Shown here: piece by piece, positions 58,024-64,000 of the stretch
How positions within the stretch are numbered: position 1 is the stretch's first letter
Layout of the letters: each line of letters begins with the position of its first letter
Position numbers and translations under genes: made by a program
Notes under the pieces: generated by a model
Database searches by the model: none
What the model saw: only the letters and a program-made list of their open reading frames with translations
Told to the model about the DNA's origin: nothing
Assembly: GCF_000238915.1 (NCBI RefSeq)
Contig: NZ_BAEG01000008.1
Span: 62,001 to 126,000, forward strand
DNA from: Arthrobacter globiformis NBRC 12137
Lineage (GTDB): Bacteria; Actinomycetota; Actinomycetes; Actinomycetales; Micrococcaceae
Direction of reading: 5' to 3'
Length of the DNA stretch: 64,000 nucleotides

Positions 58024-59364
58024 ATGACCCACACCATCCAGCCAAGCAACCCCGAGACCACCCCGGCCCCGGACGCGACGGAACTTCCGGCCACGGGGCC
58101 CGCCAACGGCGTCGCCGCCGCGGCTGCAGCAGTTCCGGCCGCCCTGAAGCGCCGCATCCCGAAGTACTCGGACCTCGCCCCGCTCATGCAGTTCAAGAAG
58201 CCCGAGTTCAGCAAGGAGGCCCGGCTCAAGCGCGCCAGCACCGTCTGGGAACTGCGCGACATCGCCAAGCGCCGCACCCCCCAGGCCCCGTTTGACTACA
58301 CCGACGGCGCGGCGGAGGCCGAAATCACCCTGCGGCGCGCCCGCGAGGCGTTCCTGGACATCGAGTTCCGACCGGGCATCCTGCGGAACGTGTCCAGCGT
58401 CGACTTGAGCACCGATATTCTGGGCAAGTCCTCCCGGCTTCCCGTGGGCATCGCGCCCACCGGATTCACGCGGATGATGCAGTCCGAAGGCGAATATGCC
58501 GGCTCGCAGGCGGCCGAAGCCGCCGGCATCCCGTACACGCTCTCCACCATGGGCACCGCCTCGATCGAGGACGTGGCCGCGGCGGCACCCAACGGCCGGA
58601 ACTGGTTCCAGCTGTACCTCTGGACGGACCGGGACCGCTCCCTCGAACTCATCGAGCGCGCAGCGAAGGCCGGGAACGACACCCTCATGGTCACGGTGGA
58701 CACCGCCGTCGCCGGGGCCCGGCTGCGCGATGTCCGCAACGGCATGACCATCCCGCCGGCGCTGACGCTGAAGACCGTCCTGGACGCGTCCTACCGCCCG
58801 GCGTGGTGGTTCAACTTCCTCACCCACGAGCCGCTCACCTTCGCCTCGCTCTCGCGGTACACGGGCACGGTGGCTGACCTCATCAACTCGATGTTCGACC
58901 CGACCCTCACCTTCGAGGACCTGGACTGGCTGCGCGAAACCTGGAAGGGCAAGCTCGTGGTCAAGGGCATCCAGACCGTGGACGACGCCCGCAAGGTGGT
59001 GGACCACGGCGCCGACGGCATCGTGCTCTCCAACCACGGCGGCCGCCAGCTGGACCGCGCACCCATCCCCTTCCACCTGCTCCCGGACGTCTCCAAGGCG
59101 CTCAAGGCAGACAACAGCAACGCCGCGATCATGCTGGACACGGGCATCATGAGCGGAGCGGACATCGTCGCCGCCCTCGCCCTCGGCGCCGACTTCACGC
59201 TCATCGGCCGCGCCTACCTGTACGGGCTCATGGCCGGCGGCCGGGCGGGCGTCGACCGCGTCCTGCAGATCCTCGAAAAGGACATGGCCCGCACCATGGC
59301 GCTCCTCGGCGTCAGCAGGATCTCCGAGCTGACCCCGGATCACGTGCGGCTGCTGGGCAAGTAG
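58024..59364 (+). CDS. lldD: FMN-dependent alpha-hydroxy-acid (L-lactate) dehydrogenase
   Basis: 446 residues from ATG 58024, preceded by GGAGGAAA. FMN-binding and catalytic motifs of the family: [56 protein letters not shown], and the active-site [13 protein letters not shown] with the catalytic His, then [10 protein letters not shown]. The first 40 residues are an Ala/Pro-rich extension. Oxidises L-lactate to pyruvate, feeding electrons to the quinone pool; the lactate may come from rhamnose breakdown. Confidence 0.92.
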   Translation: MTHTIQPSNPETTPAPDATELPATGPANGVAAAAAAVPAALKRRIPKYSDLAPLMQFKKPEFSKEARLKRASTVWELRDIAKRRTPQAPFDYTDGAAEAEITLRRAREAFLDIEFRPGILRNVSSVDLSTDILGKSSRLPVGIAPTGFTRMMQSEGEYAGSQAAEAAGIPYTLSTMGTASIEDVAAAAPNGRNWFQLYLWTDRDRSLELIERAAKAGNDTLMVTVDTAVAGARLRDVRNGMTIPPALTLKTVLDASYRPAWWFNFLTHEPLTFASLSRYTGTVADLINSMFDPTLTFEDLDWLRETWKGKLVVKGIQTVDDARKVVDHGADGIVLSNHGGRQLDRAPIPFHLLPDVSKALKADNSNAAIMLDTGIMSGADIVAALALGADFTLIGRAYLYGLMAGGRAGVDRVLQILEKDMARTMALLGVSRISELTPDHVRLLGK

Positions 59365-59386
59365 CTGCCTCCCGCCCATCCGGGTC

Positions 59387-59441
59387 GCAGTTGAGGGCGT
59401 TCTGAGCGTTCAGAACGCCCTCAACTGCTACCTAGTTGGGT
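59387..59441. terminator. Palindromic terminator between lldD and the ArsR gene
   Basis: 19-base perfect arms (59387-59405 and 59410-59428) with a 4-base loop, followed by CTACCTAGTTGGGT up to the ArsR stop. CTGCTACCTAGTTGGGT (59425-59441) is shared with the palindrome at 46669-46736. Confidence 0.75.
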
Positions 59442-60109
59442 TACTTTTTGCGGCCGAACTTGGGCAGGTTCGCCAGCAGGTCCGCAGCCTTCGTCGCGGC
59501 ACGGCCAACGGTGCGGCCGATCTGCTGCGGGACGGTGTCGTCCTGGCCGGCGCTGCCGGGCACCTGGCCGCCGGGAACCACGACGGCGGGACTCAGCTGG
59601 CCGCTGGCCGGTCGCCCGGGAGCGTGAGTAGCGTCGTCCGCCGCGCTGCCGGCATGTGCCGCAGCGACTGCCGCGAACGCGTCCGGGACCTCGGCGGCCT
59701 GGCCGGCTGCGGCCGCGGTTCCAGCGGGCACTGGACTTCCGGCCGGCGTTCCGGCGGTTGCCGCGGCGGCGGCACGGTCTGTACCTGGCAGCGCTTCCTC
59801 GGCCTGCGGGGTTGCGGCGTCCGGTGACGCTGGGACGGCGGCGGCGCGTCCTACATCGAACGTCTCCAGCCAGCTGGCGACGCCGGCCAGCGGCTTGGGA
59901 TTGAGCGCGTAGTAGCGCTTCTGGCCCTGCGCGCGCATGCTGACCAGGTCGGCTTCACGCAGCACTTTGAGGTGCTTGGAGATGGTGGGCTGGCTGGCGG
60001 CGAGTTCCTCGACCAGCTCCCCCACCGCTTTGTCCCCCGCCTGGAGGGACACGAGAATGTCGCGCCGCGTTGCCTCAGCAATGACGGCAAATACGTCGTC
60101 TGTCACCAT
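59441..60109 (-). CDS. ArsR-family winged-helix regulator with long low-complexity C-terminus
   Basis: 223 residues from ATG 60109. Residues 1-85 form an ArsR HTH: VFAVIAEATRRDILVSLQAGDKAVGELVEELAASQPTISKHLKVLREADLV, then GQKRYYALNPKPL. No metal-binding Cys cluster is visible. Residues ~100-200 are Ala/Pro/Gly/Thr-rich and probably disordered; the end is basic (LANLPKFGRKK). Ordinary ArsR proteins are about 100-120 residues, so the tail doubles the size. Target genes unknown. Confidence 0.82.
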   Translation of the reverse strand: MVTDDVFAVIAEATRRDILVSLQAGDKAVGELVEELAASQPTISKHLKVLREADLVSMRAQGQKRYYALNPKPLAGVASWLETFDVGRAAAVPASPDAATPQAEEALPGTDRAAAAATAGTPAGSPVPAGTAAAAGQAAEVPDAFAAVAAAHAGSAADDATHAPGRPASGQLSPAVVVPGGQVPGSAGQDDTVPQQIGRTVGRAATKAADLLANLPKFGRKK

Positions 60110-60219
60110 GTGACCCACCCTAGCGACATATACGCCGAATGGCATCTACTATTTCGCCGGTGGCTGTCCCCATGAAGGGACCGGACTGGGCGAACCAGCG
60201 GGGCTGGTCGAACCAGCGG

Positions 60220-61431
60220 CTAGTCGAACCAGGGGTCCAGGCCGTACAGCGGGAAGACTTCCTTGCGCGTGGCCATCACGGTGCGGTCGATGTCGTCGTT
60301 GGGATCGAAACCCACCTCCCAGGAGCGCCACCAGACGTCGGCGTCGTCGCCCATGCTCTCGGGCGTGTCCACTCCGTAGCGCTCCTGCACGTACGTCCGC
60401 CACGCCTCCGGCACGGGGGTGCGCAGCGGCACCGGGCGGTTTGCTGCGATGCCGATCAGGTGGCTCCAGGTCCGCGGCACGACGCCCGTGATGTGGTACC
60501 CGCCGCCGCCCGTGGCGATCCAGCGGTTTCCGCAGTACCGGGCGGCGAGGCTTGCGACGGCGGTGGCGGCCTCTCGCTGTCCGTCCACGCTGACGTTGAG
60601 ATGTGTCAGGGGATCGAGCCGGTGCGAGTCGCAGCCGTGCTGGCTGACGATGACCTCGGGCGCGAAGGCGCCCACCAGCTGCGGGACTACGGCGTGGAAG
60701 GCCCGCAGCCAGCCGGCGTCTCCCGTTCCCGCAGGCAGAGCCACATTGACGGCGCTGCCCCGGGCCTCGGGGCCGCCGATCTCATTGGCGAAACCTGTGC
60801 CGGGGAACAGGGACATGCCGGTTTCGTGCAGCGAAATGGTGAGGACGCGGGCGTCGTCCCAGAAGATGCTTTGCGTCCCGTCCCCGTGGTGGGCATCGAC
60901 GTCGATATATGCCACGCGCTGCACGCCGCCGTCGAGCAGTTTCCGGACCGCCAGGGCGGCATCGTTGTAGACGCAAAAGCCGCTGGCGCGGTTCCGGGAC
61001 GCGTGGTGCAGCCCGCCGCCGAAGTTCACGGCCCGGACCGCCGAACCGTCCAGGATCGAGGTGGCCGCAAGGAGGGAGCCGCCGGCCAAGCGCGCCGCGG
61101 CCTCATGCATCCCGGCAAAGGCGGGATCATCCTCGGTACCCAGCCCGTAGGACTGGTCCGCGGCTGCGGGGTTGTCGCTGGCCCGGCGCACCGCTGCCAC
61201 GAAGTCGGGGCTGTGCACGGTAGTGAGTTCACCGTCGTCGGCCACGTCCGGGGCGGACAGCGTAACGTGGGCAAGGTCCAGCAGGCCCAGGCTCGCGGCC
61301 AACCGGGCGGTCAGCTCCAGGCGTTCGGGCGCCATGGGGTGGCCCGGGCCGAAGTTGTAGGCCGTCATGGCGGCGTCCCACACCACCGTCGTTGGCAGTG
61401 CGGGGAGGCTGAGTCCGGGCTGGAGTGTCAT
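60220..61431 (-). CDS. acuC: Histone deacetylase-family protein (AcuC-like)
   Basis: 403 residues from ATG 61431. Zinc-dependent deacetylase fold: NFGGGLHHASRNRASGFCVYND (two His), VAYIDVDAHHGDGTQ (metal Asp and His), QHGCDSHRLDPLTHL (metal Asp) and GGGGYHITGVVPRTW (Tyr is replaced by the GYH context typical of AcuC). In Bacillus AcuC deacetylates acetyl-CoA synthetase; the target here is not shown. It stands alone, divergent from the potassium transporter genes. Confidence 0.88.
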   Translation of the reverse strand: MTLQPGLSLPALPTTVVWDAAMTAYNFGPGHPMAPERLELTARLAASLGLLDLAHVTLSAPDVADDGELTTVHSPDFVAAVRRASDNPAAADQSYGLGTEDDPAFAGMHEAAARLAGGSLLAATSILDGSAVRAVNFGGGLHHASRNRASGFCVYNDAALAVRKLLDGGVQRVAYIDVDAHHGDGTQSIFWDDARVLTISLHETGMSLFPGTGFANEIGGPEARGSAVNVALPAGTGDAGWLRAFHAVVPQLVGAFAPEVIVSQHGCDSHRLDPLTHLNVSVDGQREAATAVASLAARYCGNRWIATGGGGYHITGVVPRTWSHLIGIAANRPVPLRTPVPEAWRTYVQERYGVDTPESMGDDADVWWRSWEVGFDPNDDIDRTVMATRKEVFPLYGLDPWFD

Positions 61432-61536
61432 TACTGACAGGCTACCGGAGCCCCGTCCGCTCCCAGGCCCGGCCACGGCGCGGGGTTTAGTGGTTTACTA
61501 CTGGAGGAAGCAGAGTCAATCGAGGAACAGCCGCAC

Positions 61537-62970
61537 ATGACCCAAAGCCAGTCGAGGTCCAAGAGCCCGGCCAGCTGGCAGCCCGCAACGCCGGAGCGTG
61601 AGGGCCTGTGGATATTCACGGGCATCCGTGACTTCATCGACGACATTGCCAACACCTCGCCGGCCCGCCTTGCCCTGAGCGCCTTCGTGGTGGTCATCGT
61701 CCTCTTCACCACCCTGCTGTCGCTGCCGGCATCCTCGGCAACCGGCGACTTCACACCGCTCCACCAGGCCCTCTTCACCGCGGTCTCGGCCGTCTGCGTG
61801 ACGGGCCTGACCGTGGTGTCCACCGCCGTGCACTGGTCCTTCTTCGGACAGCTGATCATCCTGATCGGCATTTTCGTCGGCGGCCTCGGCACGCTGACGC
61901 TGGCTTCCCTGCTGGCCCTCATGGTGAGCAAGAAGCTGGGCGTCAGGGGCAAGCTCATCGCCCAGGAAGCCATGAACAACGCGGGCCGGCTCGGTGAAGT
62001 GGGTACGCTGCTGCGGATCGTCATCACCACCTCCGTGGTCATCGAGGCCGCCCTCGCAATCGCCCTGATCCCGCGCTTCATGGTCCTCGGCGAGCCGTTC
62101 TGGCAGTCTGTCTGGCACGGCGTCTTCTACTCGATCTCGTCCTTCAACAACGCCGGCTTCACCCCGCACTCGGACGGCATTGTCCCCTACGAAACAGACC
62201 TGTGGATCCTCATTCCGCTCATGCTCGGCGTGTTCCTTGGCAGCCTCGGTTTCCCCGTCGTCATGGTCCTGCAGCAAAACGGGCTCAACTGGAAAAAGTG
62301 GAACCTGCACACGAAGCTCACCATCCAGGTCTCGTTCATCCTGCTCGCAGCCGGAACGGTGCTGTGGGCGCTCATGGAGTGGGACAACGCCCGGACCATC
62401 GGCAGCATGAACCTCGGTGACAAGATCACGCACTCGCTGTTCGCCTCAGTCATGACCCGCTCCGGCGGCTTCAACCTGGTGGACCAGAACCAGATGGAAT
62501 CCACCACCATGCTGCTCACGGACGCCCTGATGTTCGCCGGCGGCGGCTCCGCCTCAACGGCAGGCGGCATCAAGGTCACCACGATCGCCGTCATGTTCCT
62601 GGCCATCATCGCCGAGGCCCGCGGTGACGCGGACGTCAAGGTCTACGGCCGCACCATCCCGGAAGGCACCATGCGCGTGGCCATCTCGGTGATCGTCGCC
62701 GGCGCCACGCTGGTGTCCGCCTCGGCCTTTCTGCTCCTGCACATCAGCGGCGCCTCCCTGGACCGGGTGCTGTTCGAGACCATTTCAGCCTTCGCCACCG
62801 TCGGCCTGAGCACAAACCTCAGCGCCGAGCTGCCGCCGGAGGGCGTCTATGTGCTGTCCGCCCTGATGTTCGCCGGCCGCGTCGGCACCGTCACGCTTGC
62901 CGCTGCCCTGGCCCTGCGCCAGCGCAGCCAGCTGTACCACTACCCGGAAGAGAGGCCCATCATTGGCTAA
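61537..62970 (+). CDS. ktrB: TrkH/KtrB family potassium transporter membrane subunit
   Basis: 477-residue membrane protein with the four-fold M1-P-M2 repeat. The first pore loop/selectivity segment reads TAVSAVCVTGLTVVS. Others are SISSFNNAGFT, ASVMTRSGGFNLVD and TISAFATVGLSTNLS, giving the expected Gly in each filter. Pairs with the adjacent NAD-binding subunit and takes up K+ using the sodium or proton gradient. Confidence 0.92.
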   Translation: MTQSQSRSKSPASWQPATPEREGLWIFTGIRDFIDDIANTSPARLALSAFVVVIVLFTTLLSLPASSATGDFTPLHQALFTAVSAVCVTGLTVVSTAVHWSFFGQLIILIGIFVGGLGTLTLASLLALMVSKKLGVRGKLIAQEAMNNAGRLGEVGTLLRIVITTSVVIEAALAIALIPRFMVLGEPFWQSVWHGVFYSISSFNNAGFTPHSDGIVPYETDLWILIPLMLGVFLGSLGFPVVMVLQQNGLNWKKWNLHTKLTIQVSFILLAAGTVLWALMEWDNARTIGSMNLGDKITHSLFASVMTRSGGFNLVDQNQMESTTMLLTDALMFAGGGSASTAGGIKVTTIAVMFLAIIAEARGDADVKVYGRTIPEGTMRVAISVIVAGATLVSASAFLLLHISGASLDRVLFETISAFATVGLSTNLSAELPPEGVYVLSALMFAGRVGTVTLAAALALRQRSQLYHYPEERPIIG

Positions 62971-63649
62971 TTCGTCAGGCGCCCCCAACCGCCCCGCCCA
63001 CAACGCGCCGGTCCTGGTGATCGGGCTGGGCCGCTTCGGTTCCTCCACCGCTGAGCAGCTGGTGAAGCAGGGCCGCGAGGTGCTGGCCATCGAGCGCGAC
63101 AGGTCGCTGGTCCAGAAGTGGTCACCCGTCCTGACCCACGTGGTGGAAGCCGACGCCACCAATATCGACGCGCTGCGCCAGCTGGGCGCGCAGGAATTCA
63201 GTTCGGCCGTGGTGGGGGTGGGCACGTCCATTGAGTCCTCGGTGCTCATCACCGTGAATCTCGTGGACCTCGGCATCGAGCACCTGTGGGTCAAGGCCAT
63301 TACGCCGTCCCACGGCAAGATCCTCACGCGCATCGGCGCCAACCACGTCATCTACCCCGAGGCCGACGCCGGCGTCCGGGCCGCGCACCTGGTCTCCGGG
63401 CGCATGCTGGACTTCATCGAGTTCGACGACGACTTCGCGATCGTGAAGATGTATCCGCCGCGTGAAACGGTTGGTTTCACGCTGGACGAGTCCAAGGTGC
63501 GGTCCAAGTACGGCGTGACGATCGTGGGCGTGAAATCCCCGGGCGAGGACTTCACCTACGCCCGGCCGGAAACCAAGGTGTCCGCCCGCGACATGCTCAT
63601 CGTCTCCGGGCACGTGGACCTGCTGGAGCGGTTCGCCGCCCGGCCGTAA
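62963..63649 (+). CDS. ktrA: TrkA/KtrA potassium uptake regulatory subunit (RCK)
   Basis: 228 residues starting at TTG 62963, overlapping the ktrB stop by 8 bases. The RCK_N Rossmann domain has VLVIGLGRFGSSTAEQLVKQG and then a conserved acidic residue in VLAIERDRSLV. RCK_C follows (VGFTLDESKVRSKYGVTIVGVK). Nucleotide-gated cytoplasmic ring that controls the membrane subunit. Confidence 0.92.
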   Translation: MANSSGAPNRPAHNAPVLVIGLGRFGSSTAEQLVKQGREVLAIERDRSLVQKWSPVLTHVVEADATNIDALRQLGAQEFSSAVVGVGTSIESSVLITVNLVDLGIEHLWVKAITPSHGKILTRIGANHVIYPEADAGVRAAHLVSGRMLDFIEFDDDFAIVKMYPPRETVGFTLDESKVRSKYGVTIVGVKSPGEDFTYARPETKVSARDMLIVSGHVDLLERFAARP

Positions 63650-63651
63650 CG

Positions 63652-63719
63652 GGAGATTTTGTACAGATACCGTGCCCAAAAAGGGGGGCTTTCACCCGCG
63701 GTATCTGTACAAAAACTCC
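63652..63719. repeat. Dispersed palindromic intergenic element, copy 4 (best preserved)
   Basis: Perfect 16-base arms TTTTGTACAGATACCG (63657-63672) and its complement (63699-63714), with flanking GGAGA/ACTCC. Same layout as copies at 38282, 52497 and (inverted) 57128. Between the convergent ktrA and proC genes. Confidence 0.8.
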
Positions 63720-63746
63720 AATCCCTGAGGGGAGGCAGGGGCGTGC

Positions 63747-64000
63747 CTAGCCGAGCTGCTTGGTGATCTCGGCGGCGCGGTCGGCTGCGGCGCGGGCGCC
63801 CGCGGCGATGATGGCCGGCATGCCGCGGTCATCGAACGTGGCGATGGCGCGTTCGGTGGTGCCGTTGGGACTGGTCACGGCTTTGCGCAGTGCGGAGGGT
63901 TCCGCACCCGGTTCCGCAAGCATGAGACCTGCCCCGGCGACGGTTTCGCGTGCCAGCAGGAGCGCCAGCTCCTCGTCCAGGCCGAGTTCGACGCCGGCCG
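63747..64000 (-). CDS. proC: Pyrroline-5-carboxylate reductase, C-terminal part (start outside window)
   Basis: The last 84 codons of a minus-strand gene running off the window end. The reading GLDEELALLLARETVAGAG, then LRKAVTSPNGTTERAIATFD and a C-terminal RAAEITKQLG matches the all-helical C-terminal domain of ProC, with the signature VTSPNGTT. ProC makes L-proline from pyrroline-5-carboxylate with NAD(P)H. No start codon lies inside the window. Confidence 0.9.
   Translation of the reverse strand, partial: AGVELGLDEELALLLARETVAGAGLMLAEPGAEPSALRKAVTSPNGTTERAIATFDDRGMPAIIAAGARAAADRAAEITKQLG

Overview
This window is high-GC, gene-dense DNA from an actinobacterium, most likely Arthrobacter, Pseudarthrobacter or a close Micrococcaceae relative. 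Supporting signs are menaquinone genes, a System II (ResB/CcsB) cytochrome c maturation cluster, Rex, the 32-residue ribosomal protein bS22 beside a small excisionase-type HTH gene, and many GTG starts. I see no rRNA, tRNA, CRISPR, prophage or insertion sequence.

The first 20 kb is mostly core metabolism. It opens with a Mn/Zn ABC uptake system whose ATPase is frameshifted at a 7-A run. Next come menB, menE and menA with small membrane and VOC proteins, then an endonuclease-like gene bracketed by inverted repeats. The cytochrome c operon (TlpA-like, CcdA, ResB, CcsB) follows, then a YceI protein, two Pro/Gln-rich membrane proteins, rex, a glutaredoxin, a HAD phosphatase, bS22 and its HTH neighbour, and a DAHP synthase. 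The DAHP synthase is preceded by a candidate attenuator with a 19-codon leader peptide carrying Trp, Tyr and Phe codons.

From about 20.4 to 57.1 kb lies a large carbohydrate-use region that looks aimed at plant polysaccharide breakdown products. It holds a complete L-rhamnose operon (rhaM, rhaI, bifunctional rhaD, rhaB, MFS transporter) with a divergent LacI regulator and a rhamnogalacturonan-acetylesterase-like hydrolase. It also has two CUT1 ABC sugar importers, a GH42 beta-galactosidase and a GH3 beta-glucosidase with a PA14 insert behind an MFS transporter and a divergent TetR gene. A four-gene aldarate-type operon (Gfo/Idh/MocA, SDR, enolase-superfamily dehydratase, KDG dehydratase) is divergent from another LacI. 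The most unusual members are two Gfo/Idh/MocA-DUF6807 fusions. The second also carries an N-terminal alpha/beta-hydrolase, giving one 1121-residue polypeptide, and is translationally coupled to an M24-fold protein that has lost most metal ligands. LacI-type operators with an AAGCGTTTTC-like core recur at the promoters of this region.

The last 7 kb holds an L-lactate dehydrogenase with a divergent FadR-type regulator and two clean operators, an ArsR-type regulator with a long low-complexity tail, an AcuC-like deacetylase, a Ktr/Trk potassium system, and the 3' end of proC. Several convergent gene pairs are separated by members of two families of long palindromic elements, probably bidirectional terminators or dispersed repeats.
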